A DNA stretch of 64,000 nucleotides from Herbaspirillum sp. LeCh32-8 (GCF_017814915.1 NZ_JAGIPZ010000004.1:250442-314441), one strand, 5' to 3'; positions 35,101-43,266 are shown, counted from the stretch's first letter. Notes: generated by a model from the letters alone, not told the origin. Program-made: numbers and translations.

Positions 35101-36140
35101 CCACCGTTCAGCACAATGCTGCCGCCGGTGGTGCCGTCGGCGCTGATGAGCGAGGTCGCCGTTGTCGTCAGGTTGGTGGAGGCGCGCAGGAAGATGCGCC
35201 CGCCTTCGCGCACCACGCTGGAGGCGCTGATATTGCCGCTGTTGGTGATCAGCCCGGCGGCGATGCCGATGCGGCCGGCTTCGGCCGTGATGGTGCCCAG
35301 GTTCGTGACGTCGCCGGTGCTGCCGGTCACGTTCACCGTCACGCCCGGCGTGGCGGTGTCGGCCAGGGTCACGGTCTGGCCGGCGGCCAGGATCACTTCG
35401 CCCTGCGGACTCCTGATCACGCCGCCGTTGGTGACGCTGCTGCCGATCAGGTACACGCTGCCGCCGGTGGCGGAGGTGATGGTGCCGTAGTTCTCCACCG
35501 CGCCGACAGTGGCGCGATCCTTGGCAAAGGTCAGCTTGCCGGCCAGGAAGTCGTCGTTGCTGATGTTCAGCGTCGTCGCCACGAAGCGGCCCACGTCCAC
35601 CACGCCGCCGGCGCCCACCATCACGCCGTTGGGGTTGAACAGCACCACCGTGCCGGGCGCGGTCAGCTTGCCGTAGATCTGCGAGATGTCGCCGCCGGTC
35701 ACCTTGGCCAGGAAGGCCGCGGCTGCGCCGGGTTGACTAATGTCGACCACCGCGCCCGAGCCGATGCTGAACGAGGCGAATTCAGCAATCGCCTGCGGCG
35801 TCAGCTGGCTGATGTTGAGCGTATTGCCGTTCTGGGTGAAGGTCACGTTGCCGTTGACCACGCTCCAACCGGAGGGCAGCGTGCCCGGCGCGGGCGCAGC
35901 GGCCAGCGCGGCAGTCTGCCAGGCGCCGCACACGGCGGCGGTGGCTACCGACACCTTCAGCACCGGCGCCAGCACGCGACGCCAGGAACGCTGCAGCAGC
36001 GAGGACAGCAGCGACGGCAAGGGCTTGCGCGCCCGCCACGACAATGTCAGCCGGCGCCGACCGACGCGCAGGGTGATCGATGGCGGCAGCAGCTCGATCT
36101 TCGGCTGCGCGGATTTGGCGGATGTGGATGTAGTTGTCAT
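32112..36140 (-). CDS. TpsA: filamentous-haemagglutinin-family exoprotein
   Basis: Large secreted or surface adhesin-type protein, 1342 residues, substrate of the two-partner secretion channel encoded just upstream. A long basic leader (about 1-80, ESPR-like, ending ALAAA) precedes the TPS domain: TLPSGWSVVNGNVTFTQNGNTLNISQLTPQAIAEFASFSIGSGAVVDISQP and GTVVLFNPNGVMVGAGGVVDVGRFVATT (NPNG at 169-172). The rest is Asn/Thr/Gly-rich beta-helix repeats (forms of GNITL, GGNLSAANT, GNVTLSGTT repeat through about 400-1200). A Gln/Ser/Thr-rich segment follows, and the protein ends in a charged tail KKASGKKQLPMCT with a cysteine next to last. Begins one base after the TpsB stop. No toxin or CdiA-like end is seen, so adhesin rather than contact-dependent inhibitor. 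Confidence 0.92.
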   Translation of the reverse strand: MTTTSTSAKSAQPKIELLPPSITLRVGRRRLTLSWRARKPLPSLLSSLLQRSWRRVLAPVLKVSVATAAVCGAWQTAALAAAPAPGTLPSGWSVVNGNVTFTQNGNTLNISQLTPQAIAEFASFSIGSGAVVDISQPGAAAAFLAKVTGGDISQIYGKLTAPGTVVLFNPNGVMVGAGGVVDVGRFVATTLNISNDDFLAGKLTFAKDRATVGAVENYGTITSATGGSVYLIGSSVTNGGVIRSPQGEVILAAGQTVTLADTATPGVTVNVTGSTGDVTNLGTITAEAGRIGIAAGLITNSGNISASSVVREGGRIFLRASTNLTTTATSLISADGTTGGSIVLNGGDKAYIDGDVSAIGTAGAGGFVDTSGHVLDVVKAPKVGAGGTWLIDPFDLEVYDNGSISSGTNQDNTDPLKSVVTSTANGAKIANGTINGLLDNNINVTLQTAAGDTSQAGNITVNADITKQTAGAAKLTLNADQDILIKANITSTSGTLGLDLHTQYANNNVLSPGVVTVDNARVELNGGIMSVSDGAGSKGVNNGTLVLSNAAVSLGTFGTLNTGNLTVGENSNFNANESSSIHANNITVQTSGKLNMSNASSLSANTLTVEGADYQNERDAGNISADGAALFNVANTVNNNGEITLTNVSNATVGSFWNGNGDGGVGNLTLINTNFTVNTVFENKYSTVNTGGITRIVLNGDLNNRGDLNFGGADSSDGSTSISGSGTLYNYRNIVVAGFMGEGPADSEYAHTLTMTNTGGLQQSGEMTNLYVSNTLATANINDISSGVGSSVRVSGGGNLLVSNSTSIDGYLDIQGGNATLRGTTSLGGSTSVYDGNLTAANTTLSGGMDVFGGNVTLTGTTAITGTGIVTVNGGNLSAANTQILGQLNAQDGNVTLSGTTTGTGTLNVSGYSYYGEQAFVVTDAPPSLIYSTNVVLGDARSNLNVNVTGGQLVLNGSARVDTMNVTGGVVNGLAGSRLNVAESFAQSGGNITLADAALSQNSGNLVIGNITATNLVLEATNGDIVQYNSSSCGTVFTSLHVTKQLIASASGNINLSNPNTNNQIAAFAANSSGMGNISLLNNLNTTDTSAVTINGVNAANGNVSIENYGAMRTAAIGSNADFLGGLPSSLTDPQPTTAQKLATLGINSTGQVNAANGTVSLTTHSPLTIGSGGVSASGGISLVAGVVGDLTSNLVINGIVTTSSGNINLSGNAMNINANITAPGGSVTLPTGITPTYAPGVAITTSSGTVIPVAYVAPVTVSTNTAATVAAQQTAQQQQNQQTQSLQNTVSSAAVSSETSSTTSVQQASNGTQTTGGTSGTFGDEGDGKKASGKKQLPMCT

Positions 36141-36141
36141 G

Positions 36142-37821
36142 TCAGAACCCCAGAACAGCGCTCAGGTGGGCATTCAGGTCGCCCCGTTTTTCGGTTGCCG
36201 ATGTGCCTGAAATGGCTACCCGCGCCACGTCCAGGCGCAGCACGAAGTCGCGACCCAGGTTGTAGCGCGCGCCGACGCCCAGGCTGGCGACGGTCATGGT
36301 GGAGGGAATCAGCGTGACGCCGCCGGCATTATTGTTGAAGCCGCGGCCGAGGTCATAGAAGCCCAGCAGGCGCAGATTGCCCTTGAGCTCGGTCTTGGCC
36401 AGCAGCTCCGGCGTGTAGACCTCGGCGTTGGCGACCACGCCGCTATCGGCGGCCACTGCACGCTCGGTGAAACCGCGCACCGTGGTCGCGCCGACCAGGC
36501 CGAATTGTTCAGCCGGCGGCAAGGCGGTGGAGGTGGCTTGGCCGGTGGCGGCCAGGCGCATCTGCCAGTCGCTGGCGTAGCCCTTGAAGTAGCTGGCGCC
36601 GCCGCGCAGGATCACGAAGTGATCGGCCGAACGGCGGCCGCTGGCCACCGCCGAGTAGCGGTCCGATTCGCCCAGCGCCGAGCTGCGATGCGGCTGGCCC
36701 ATGGCGATGTTGCGCGCCACGCCGAAGTTGTAGTCCACCACCTCGCCCACGCTCTGGCGCTGCGCGCTGTAGGTCACGCTGACCGGCATGGTGGAGTAAG
36801 GCTGGCAGGTTTCGATCAGGCTGCCGCCGATGGAAACGCCGTTCAGGTTGCAGGTGGAATCGATGCGCTTGTAGTCGAGCCCGGTGACCAGCTTGCTGGT
36901 GATCTCGCCCTGGCGCGCGAAGAAGTGGTTCCAGCGCAGCGCGTAGACATCGCCCTTGCCGGTGATGGCCAGGGTCGAGCCCAGCGTCGGCGTGGTGCCG
37001 CTGCTGACGTTGGATTTGCCGTAGATAAAGTCGAGGCTGTCGCCATAGGCGTACAACGGTACGCGATAGCCCAGCGAGTAGAGGTCGACCTTGGAGCTGG
37101 ACGGTTTGTCGGGCGAGGTGGTGTAGGCCACGGTAGCGACGTGGTCGCGGTTGAACAGGTTGGAGTGCTGCAACGCCACGCCGGTGCGCCAGCGGCCGGT
37201 GTCGGCCGAGCCGGTGTTGTCGGCGGTGAGCATCACGCGAATGGGATTGTTGTCCGTGACGGCGATGTTGGCGTCGACCTTGCCTTCGCCTTCATCGGCG
37301 GCCAGCACCACATTGACTTGCTTGGCCGGGTTATCGTTGGCCAGTTGCACCGACTCCGAAATACGGCGCAGGTTGGGCGCCGCGCCTTCCTTCAGCGCGG
37401 GCACGCTGGCGCGGATGTTGGCTTCGCTGAAGTATTTGTTATCGGTCACGGTGACCTTGCCGATCACAGTTTCGCTGACCTGGATGCGCACCACGCCGGC
37501 CGTCAGTTCCTGCTCCGGCACGAACACCTGCACCGCGCTGAAGCCGGCGCTGCGGTAGGCGTTCTCCAGCGCTTCCAGCGCGCGCTGCACGTCGCCGTAG
37601 ACGCGACCGGGGCCGGTGTAAGGCGCCACCGCCTGCTCGATCTGCGCCGCCGACAGCAGGGTGTTGCCCTGCACGTCGAAGCGCTTGATATCGAAGCGCT
37701 CGTCGGCGCTGGCGGCGACAGCGGCCGCTGGCGCTGCTGCCGTCGACGTCTGCGCGCATGCGCCCAGCGCTGTCGTGACCAGCGCCATCCCCATGAAGTA
37801 CTGCTGAAAGCCTTGTTTCAT
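36142..37821 (-). CDS. TpsB: ShlB/FhaC-type outer-membrane translocator
   Basis: Outer-membrane beta-barrel channel of two-partner secretion, 559 residues from the ATG at 37821, chosen because it gives a clean signal peptide (MKQGFQQYFMGMALVTTALGACA). A GTG at 37875 would add 18 residues. POTRA domains follow (FDIKRFDVQGNTLLSAAQIEQAVAPYTGPGRVYGDVQRALEALENAYRSAGFSAVQVFVPEQEL...). The C-terminal barrel carries the conserved loop motif VGATTVRGFTERA (VRGF replacing the more frequent VRGY) and ends in an aromatic residue (LSAVLGF) for outer-membrane insertion. Gene order tpsB-tpsA with a one-base gap implies coupled expression. Its 5' side has a 517-base leader/promoter region. Confidence 0.93.
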   Translation of the reverse strand: MKQGFQQYFMGMALVTTALGACAQTSTAAAPAAAVAASADERFDIKRFDVQGNTLLSAAQIEQAVAPYTGPGRVYGDVQRALEALENAYRSAGFSAVQVFVPEQELTAGVVRIQVSETVIGKVTVTDNKYFSEANIRASVPALKEGAAPNLRRISESVQLANDNPAKQVNVVLAADEGEGKVDANIAVTDNNPIRVMLTADNTGSADTGRWRTGVALQHSNLFNRDHVATVAYTTSPDKPSSSKVDLYSLGYRVPLYAYGDSLDFIYGKSNVSSGTTPTLGSTLAITGKGDVYALRWNHFFARQGEITSKLVTGLDYKRIDSTCNLNGVSIGGSLIETCQPYSTMPVSVTYSAQRQSVGEVVDYNFGVARNIAMGQPHRSSALGESDRYSAVASGRRSADHFVILRGGASYFKGYASDWQMRLAATGQATSTALPPAEQFGLVGATTVRGFTERAVAADSGVVANAEVYTPELLAKTELKGNLRLLGFYDLGRGFNNNAGGVTLIPSTMTVASLGVGARYNLGRDFVLRLDVARVAISGTSATEKRGDLNAHLSAVLGF

Positions 37822-38337
37822 CGTGTCTGCGGGCGGTCGCCTGATGGCCCGCCTCCCCGTTTCTTTTTTGCTCACGCAAGGGCTGCCGGTGCGCCGGCCT
37901 GCCCTGCCCGTTCAACTCGTCGGCGCTGCTGCACCTTCGCCATGCCGTTCCACCGCGCTGCTGTCCGCGCGCAAAACAGGCGCGCACGCAGCGCGCTCCG
38001 TAGCGACGGATGTCAGACTGAAAATGATGGAAATCCCCTGAAGCGAAACGTCTTTCCGGTGATCGGCGCTGGGCGCCGGCCGGTCGCAACGGCTTGTATT
38101 CCTCCAAATGCAAAGCCGTTTCTTGACGTAGGTAAAGTATAGTTGCTTTAGCAGATTCCAGTCGACAAAATTCGACTGAAATGCCCTACCAGCTTGGCTT
38201 TGCGGCGTTTTTCATCTTCCTTATTTTTGCCGCATGGCAACTTATCGATGGTGCCATTGCAGGGACATCAACGTCCCGCGCCGGCCCCGGCATTTGCGAT
38301 GCCAGCTCCGGCGCGGCTGTCCTACATGCGCGCCGGC
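37822..38337. other. Promoter/leader region of tpsB-tpsA-fecR
   Basis: 516 bases between the cyclase stop and the TpsB start (the GTG at 37875 could take 54 of them). Minus-strand features: a TATACT -10-like hexamer at 38141-38136 and a perfect inverted repeat at 38159-38178 just upstream of it. This implies a leader of about 300 bases if transcription starts there. The stretch 38230-38337 shows GC-rich inverted sequences but no clear T-run terminator for the cyclase gene. Confidence 0.4.
38159..38178 (-). promoter_or_regulatory. Inverted repeat over a probable tpsB promoter
   Basis: CAGTCGA-CAAAAT-TCGACTG, perfect 7+6+7 palindrome, 18 bases upstream of the minus-strand TATACT. It would cover the -35 region. 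Operator role is inferred; the binding protein is unknown. Confidence 0.45.
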
Positions 38338-40611
38338 TTACTTGGTCTCGAAGGTGGTCACGCCGTCCCAGTCGGCGGGCGGCGGATCGCTGCGGTAATG
38401 GATGATGCGTTCCAGATACAAGTCGTAGAGTCCGCGCGCCCGACTTTCCCGCAAGGCGAGAATGGAAGCCTCGGCCTCATCCCAGCGCTGGGCGCGCAGC
38501 GCAACCAGCGCGGCATGCCATTGCTCGACCTCGGCGCGCAGGCCGGCATCGAGTTCGGCTTCCAGCGCCAGCGGCTCATAGATCGGCACCGGCTCGTTCT
38601 TGCCCTTCACGCGCACCCGGTCCAGCTCGCGGTAGGCGAACTGCGGCGCCGCCTCGCGCGTGGCATGGCCGACCAGCACGCCCACGCCGTAGACCTTGGT
38701 GATCGACTCCAGGCGCGAGGACAGGTTGACCGCATCGCCCATCACCGTGTACGCCTTGCGGATCTTGGAGCCCATGTCGCCCACGCGCATCTGGCCGGTG
38801 TTGAGGCCCACGCCGATCTTCAGCGGCGGCCAGTTGCGCTTGGCGAATTCTTCGTTCAACAGCAGCGTGGTCTGCTGCATGCGCAGCGCGGTAGCGACCG
38901 CGCGCGCGGCGTGGTCGGGCACCTCCAGCGGCGCGCCCCAGAAGGCCATGACGGCGTCGCCGATGTACTTGTCCAGCGTGCCGCGGTCGTTGCGGATGTC
39001 TTCCGACATCGCGGTCAGGTAGGCGTTGATGTATTCGCGCAGCTCGTTGGGCGGCAGGCTCTCCGAGATGGAGGTGAAGCCGCGCACATCGGAGAACATC
39101 ACGGTCAGTTCGCGGATCTCGCCCTCCATGTTGTAGCTCTCCGGGTTGGCCGCCATTTCGGCCACCAACTCGGGCGCCACGTATTCGCCGAACAGGTTCA
39201 CGATCGCCTTGCGGTTGCGGTACTCGAACAGGTAACCCCAACCGAGGTTGCAGACGAACAGCGCGGTGATGAGCAGCAAGGCCGTGGCCAGCGGCAGCAC
39301 CATGCCGCCGGCGTTGTACAGCCAGAAGTTGAAGCCGCCGATACCCAGCGCCGACGCCAGCGTCAGCAGGATCGACCAGAGCGGCCCCAGCATCGGCAAC
39401 AGCAGGCCCAGCAGCAGGCCGATGAACAGCACCTGCAGCAGGTCGAAGCCGACCGCGAACTCCGGGCGCGCCTTGAAGTCGCCGTCGATGATGGAAGCGA
39501 TCAGGTTGGCGTGCACCTCCACCCCGGGATACACCGGGCTGACCGGCGTGGCCCGCAGGTCGTTCAGGCCCGGCACGGTGGTGCCGACCAGCATGATGCG
39601 CCCGTCCAGCTTGTCGTGCGGATAGGTGCCGCGCACCACGTCCACCGCCGGCACGTAGCGGAACGCGCCGCCGCCGGGGCCGCCGTGGCCGCGATAGGTG
39701 ACCAGCGTGGTCAGGTGGCGTTCGACCGGGATGAACAGCGGATCGGGCTTGACCTCCACCGCGATGGAGTCGAGCGCGCCGTAGTCGCGCAGCTGCTCGT
39801 CGGACAGCACGGCGTCGTTCTGCAGGAAGATCGGCTTGATGCGCTTGCCGTTGAGCGCCACCCGGGCGGTCGCCAGCGCCAGCGATTCGTAGAAGTTGTC
39901 GCCCACCTGCGCCACCAGCGGCACGGTGCGGATCAGGCCGTCGTCGTCGGGCAGCGGGTTGAAGAAGCCGCCGCTGCGCGCCGCGCTCTGCAGCTGCGGC
40001 AGGTTGGCGCCGTAGGCGCGCCAGTGTGTCACGTCCAGCCTGCGCCCGCCGAGGTCGGCCACGGTGAACGCCGGCGGCGGCAGCTGGCCCTTGGGGATGG
40101 CGTTGGGTTCGTTGGACAGGTTGTAGCCCATCACCACCGGCTGGCCGCGCAACGCCTCGGCCAGGCGCGCGTCGTAGTCCATCTCGGGCTTCAGGCTCTG
40201 CAACTGCCGCGCGAACTGCGGCACGTCCTTCAGCTCGCCCTTGGCCAGCTGCTCCAGGCGGGTATAGCCGGAGCTGGTGTCGGGCTCGGCGAACACCACG
40301 TCGAAACCGACCGAGGCGGCCTGGTAGTTCTGCGTCATCTGCGTGACCAGCTTGGCCACCACGTCGCGGCTCCAGGGCCAGCGTCCCAGCTCGGCGATGC
40401 TGCGCTCGTCGATGTCGACGATGACGATGCGCGGGTCCAGCTCGGCCTTCACCACGCGCATGCGCAAGTCATAGAAGAACAGGTCCAGCCGCCCCACCCA
40501 CTCGCCCGGCAGCAAGCCGATCACCTGTGAAGCCGCCACGCCGGTCAAGGCCAGCGCGAGCAGCCAGCGCGCCCAATATTTGGCAAGGGCCTGGCGCAAA
40601 CGACGCAACAT
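38338..40611 (-). CDS. CHASE2 sensor - class III adenylate/guanylate cyclase
   Basis: Inner-membrane receptor cyclase of 757 residues. An N-terminal helix (about 15-33), then an extracytoplasmic CHASE2 domain (about 40-375: DLFFYDLRMRVVKAELDPRIVIVDIDERSIAELGRWPWSR...GRIMLVGTTVPGLNDLRATPVSPVYPGVEVHANLI). Three membrane helices follow (about 387-460) and then the catalytic domain (about 495-680). Metal-binding Asp508 (MFSDVRGFTS) and Asp552 (KYIGDAVMAFWGAP), purine-contacting Lys548 and Thr622, and transition-state Asn629/Arg633 (MGDAVNLSSRLES) are all present, so it should be active. Lys/Thr favours ATP. The C-terminal tail (about 690-757) is helical. Encoded upstream of tpsB on the same strand. 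Confidence 0.93.
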   Translation of the reverse strand: MLRRLRQALAKYWARWLLALALTGVAASQVIGLLPGEWVGRLDLFFYDLRMRVVKAELDPRIVIVDIDERSIAELGRWPWSRDVVAKLVTQMTQNYQAASVGFDVVFAEPDTSSGYTRLEQLAKGELKDVPQFARQLQSLKPEMDYDARLAEALRGQPVVMGYNLSNEPNAIPKGQLPPPAFTVADLGGRRLDVTHWRAYGANLPQLQSAARSGGFFNPLPDDDGLIRTVPLVAQVGDNFYESLALATARVALNGKRIKPIFLQNDAVLSDEQLRDYGALDSIAVEVKPDPLFIPVERHLTTLVTYRGHGGPGGGAFRYVPAVDVVRGTYPHDKLDGRIMLVGTTVPGLNDLRATPVSPVYPGVEVHANLIASIIDGDFKARPEFAVGFDLLQVLFIGLLLGLLLPMLGPLWSILLTLASALGIGGFNFWLYNAGGMVLPLATALLLITALFVCNLGWGYLFEYRNRKAIVNLFGEYVAPELVAEMAANPESYNMEGEIRELTVMFSDVRGFTSISESLPPNELREYINAYLTAMSEDIRNDRGTLDKYIGDAVMAFWGAPLEVPDHAARAVATALRMQQTTLLLNEEFAKRNWPPLKIGVGLNTGQMRVGDMGSKIRKAYTVMGDAVNLSSRLESITKVYGVGVLVGHATREAAPQFAYRELDRVRVKGKNEPVPIYEPLALEAELDAGLRAEVEQWHAALVALRAQRWDEAEASILALRESRARGLYDLYLERIIHYRSDPPPADWDGVTTFETK

Positions 40612-40809
40612 GAGTTTTCCCCCGGGATTTTTTCTTGGCTGCGATCATGCCAGCAGTTGCGGCCGGCCACAATCGCCGCGCCGGCCGGGCGCCGGCAATG
40701 TTGCTGCAGCACATCTTTATGTCGCTTATGTGCAGCGCGTGATGAACCCGGCGCGCAAATGGGTTCTAATGCCTTTCCACGCGAACCGAATCATCACCGA
40801 GGAGAACGC

Positions 40810-41652
40810 ATGAAAGCCATCCCGACCTTCAAGCTGCGCAACGGCGAACAGATGCCCGTGCTGGGCCAGGGCACTTGGAACATGGGTGAATCGCCGGCGC
40901 AGGCCGCCGCTGAGGTGCGGGCGCTGCAGGCCGGCATCGACCTCGGCATGACGCTGATCGACACGGCCGAGATGTATGCCGACGGCGGTTCGGAGAAGGT
41001 GGTGGGCAAGGCCATCGCCGGGCGGCGCAGCGAGATCTTCCTGGTCAGCAAGGTGTTGCCGCACAACGCCTCCAGGCGCGGCACCATCGCCGCCTGCGAA
41101 GCCAGCCTGAAGCGCCTGGGCACCGACTACCTCGACCTGTACCTGTTGCACTGGCGCGGGTCGCACCCGCTGTCGGCCACGGTGGAGGCGATGGAAACGC
41201 TGGCCGCGCAAGGCAAGATCCATGGCTGGGGCGTGAGCAACCTCGACACAGACGACATCGACGAACTGCTGGAAGAACACCACGGCGACCAGTGCCAGAG
41301 CAACCAGGTGTTGTACAACCTGTCGCGTCGCGGCATCGAGTACGACCTGCTGCCGCAGTCGGTCGAGCGCGGCGTGCCCATCATGGCTTACTCGCCCATC
41401 GAGCAGGGTCGCATCCTGAAGAACGCCGCGCTGGCAGCGGTGGCGCAGCGACATGGGGCGACGCCGGCGCAGATCGCGCTGGCCTGGGTGTTGCGCCGCC
41501 CCGGTGTGGTCGCCATTCCCAAGGCTTCCGACGAGGCGCATGTGAAGCTGAACCGCGCCTGCCTGGAATTCACGCTCACTGACGCCGACCTCAAGGAGCT
41601 CGACGCCGCCTTCCCGCCGCCGCGGCGCAAGCAGGCACTGGCGATGCTGTAG
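40810..41652 (+). CDS. Aldo/keto reductase (AKR, 2,5-diketo-gluconate-reductase-like)
   Basis: 280 residues, NADPH-dependent TIM-barrel reductase. Start ATG at 40810 after GAGGAGAACGC. Catalytic tetrad: Asp and Tyr in LIDTAEMYADGGSEKVVGKAI, Lys in FLVSKVLP, His in LYLLHWRGSHPL. Cofactor region QIALAWVLRRPGVVAIPKASDEAHVKLN, with the IPKAS signature of the AKR family. Distinct from the other aldo/keto reductase at 11256-12263, which is longer and of another branch. Monocistronic, divergent from the cyclase gene across a 198-base gap. Substrate not predictable. Confidence 0.92.
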   Translation: MKAIPTFKLRNGEQMPVLGQGTWNMGESPAQAAAEVRALQAGIDLGMTLIDTAEMYADGGSEKVVGKAIAGRRSEIFLVSKVLPHNASRRGTIAACEASLKRLGTDYLDLYLLHWRGSHPLSATVEAMETLAAQGKIHGWGVSNLDTDDIDELLEEHHGDQCQSNQVLYNLSRRGIEYDLLPQSVERGVPIMAYSPIEQGRILKNAALAAVAQRHGATPAQIALAWVLRRPGVVAIPKASDEAHVKLNRACLEFTLTDADLKELDAAFPPPRRKQALAML

Positions 41653-41668
41653 GGAGAAAGAAAAAAAC

Positions 41669-42925
41669 TCAGCCGAACTTGCGCGCGGCGTCGATCGCCA
41701 GTCCGCTGCCGATGCTGCCGAACAGGTCGCCCTCGACATGCTTGGCATCCGGCACCAGTGCGCCGATACGTTGGCGCAGCAGCTTCACGCCGGACGAACC
41801 GCCGGTGAAGAACACGCTGTCGATGTCCGAGGCGCGCAAGCCGGCCTGCGCCAACAGGCCGGTCACGGTTTGTTCCACCGATTGCACCAGATGGTCGACA
41901 GCGGTGTCGAACTCGGCGCGCTTCAATTCCAGCGTCTCGGGCGGGCGCAGGCGCGACAGATCCAGCACCGCGCTCTCCTGCGACGACAGGGCGATCTTGC
42001 CGCCTTCCACCTGCAGCGCCAGCCAGTGACCGCAGCGTTGCTCGACCACGTCGAGCAGGCGCGCGAAGCGATCGCGGTCGGCCACCTCGCGGCCCACGTC
42101 CTGCAGCTGCTGCCACACCTTGCGGGTGTAGAGCTGGTTGATGGTGTGCCAGGTGGCGAGGTTGAAGTAATAGCTGGAAGGCACCTCTGCATTGCCGGAC
42201 AGGCGGCCGCCCAGGCCCAGCAGCGGCATCACGCAGGCCAGGCTGAAGTACTTGTCGAAGTCGGTGCCGCCGATGTGCACGCCGCCGTTGGCGAGGATGT
42301 CGTCGCGGCGCTCGACGCGGTCGGCGCGCTGCGGCGACAGGCGCACCAGCGAAAAGTCGGAGGTACCACCGCCGATGTCGGCGATCAGCACCAGTTCTTC
42401 GCGGTCGATGCGCGACTCGTAGTCGAAGGCGGCCGCGATCGGCTCGAACTGGAACTCGATGTCGGTGAAGCCGACGCTGCGCGCGATCTCTTCCAGCGTA
42501 TCCTGCGCCAGGCGGTCGGCGGCGGCATCGTCGTCGACGAAATGCACCGGCCGGCCCAGCACCACCTTGGAGAACGAAGCGCCGGCGGCGCGTTCGGCGC
42601 GCTTTTTCAGCTCGCCGATGAACTGCGACAACAAGCCGCGATAGGGCAAGGCGCGTCCGCCCACCTCGGTCTGGCCGTCGATGGCGCCGGAGCCCAGCAG
42701 GCTCTTCAGGGAACGCATCAGGCGCCCTTCATAGCCGGCCAGGTATTCGCCCAGCCCGGCGCGGCCGTAGCTGAACTCGTTCTCGTCGGCGTTGAAGAAC
42801 ACTACCGATGGCAGCGTGGCCTTGCCTTCTTCCAGCGGCAACAACAGCGAGTCGCCCGCACCCGGGCGCATCCAGCCGACGGTGGAATTGGAGGTGCCGA
42901 AATCCACACCGCACGCGTTCGCCAT
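41669..42925 (-). CDS. yegD: Hsp70-family protein YegD
   Basis: Short DnaK-like chaperone/ATPase of 418 residues: the actin-like nucleotide-binding domain with no classical substrate-binding domain, as in E. coli YegD. Motifs: phosphate-1 CGVDFGTSNSTVGW (about residues 5-18), phosphate-2 VLIADIGGGTSDFSLVRL (about 198-215), adenosine motif VFFTGGSSGVKLLRQRI (near 370-386), plus RPVHF and YESRIDREE. It converges with the aldo/keto reductase with a 16-base gap and starts behind a GGAGTGATCG leader. Function in the family is uncertain. No co-chaperone gene nearby. Confidence 0.93.
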   Translation of the reverse strand: MANACGVDFGTSNSTVGWMRPGAGDSLLLPLEEGKATLPSVVFFNADENEFSYGRAGLGEYLAGYEGRLMRSLKSLLGSGAIDGQTEVGGRALPYRGLLSQFIGELKKRAERAAGASFSKVVLGRPVHFVDDDAAADRLAQDTLEEIARSVGFTDIEFQFEPIAAAFDYESRIDREELVLIADIGGGTSDFSLVRLSPQRADRVERRDDILANGGVHIGGTDFDKYFSLACVMPLLGLGGRLSGNAEVPSSYYFNLATWHTINQLYTRKVWQQLQDVGREVADRDRFARLLDVVEQRCGHWLALQVEGGKIALSSQESAVLDLSRLRPPETLELKRAEFDTAVDHLVQSVEQTVTGLLAQAGLRASDIDSVFFTGGSSGVKLLRQRIGALVPDAKHVEGDLFGSIGSGLAIDAARKFG

Positions 42926-43096
42926 CGATCACTCCTTCATTTTTGGGTCGGCAATCATATAGAAAAGAGCCCGGCTTGTCTGCCCGGTTCCCCCGCACCG
43001 TTTGAAGCAAGCAACATGCCTTGCCGGAGCGACAAGATCTTTGGCGTAGGTATCGGCTGGCTTGCCGCTCCCCGGCTTGGCTGGATGGCGGCTCAA

Positions 43097-43209
43097 CGAC
43101 ACTGGGTCCCGGCCTGCGCCGGGACGACATGGGGATATGGGCTCGAATCCTCAGCCGAACCCGTTCACTCACCACCTGTCGTCCCGGCGCAGGCCGGGAC
43201 CCAGCGTCG
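43097..43209. repeat. Inverted pair of 32-bp palindromic repeats (locus 3)
   Basis: Units 43097-43128 and 43178-43209 in head-to-head orientation, 49-base spacer, nearly perfect complements of each other. The core is TCCCGG-CCTGCG-CCGGGA, flanked by CGACACTGGG on one side and CGAC on the other. Best preserved of the three pairs in this window. Confidence 0.85.
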
Positions 43210-43231
43210 TTCACGATGCTTTGCCGACAAC

Positions 43232-43266
43232 AAAAACGCCACAGCGGCATCGCTGCCGCTGTGGCG
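43232..43266 (-). terminator. Intrinsic terminator of the SDR gene
   Basis: 13-base arms 43237-43249 and 43254-43266 (CGCCACAGCGGCA and complement), 4-base loop, TTTTTG after it on the minus strand. Lies 40 bases after the dehydrogenase stop. Confidence 0.9.

Noticed and set aside
32112-36140. Contact-dependent inhibition (CdiA-like) interpretation of the TpsA protein
   Set aside because: No VENN-type motif, no toxin-like C-terminal domain, and no small immunity gene between tpsA and fecR.
31191-36317. Very long open frame (over 1700 codons) on the plus strand across fecR/tpsA
   Set aside because: It is antisense to tpsA/fecR, shows the Gln/Arg/His/Ala-rich composition typical of antisense frames in GC-rich DNA, and has no start context. 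The minus-strand TPS genes have clear domain motifs.
38194-40530. Long plus-strand open frame opposite the CHASE2 cyclase
   Set aside because: Antisense shadow with Gln/His/Arg-rich composition; the cyclase on the minus strand has every catalytic residue.
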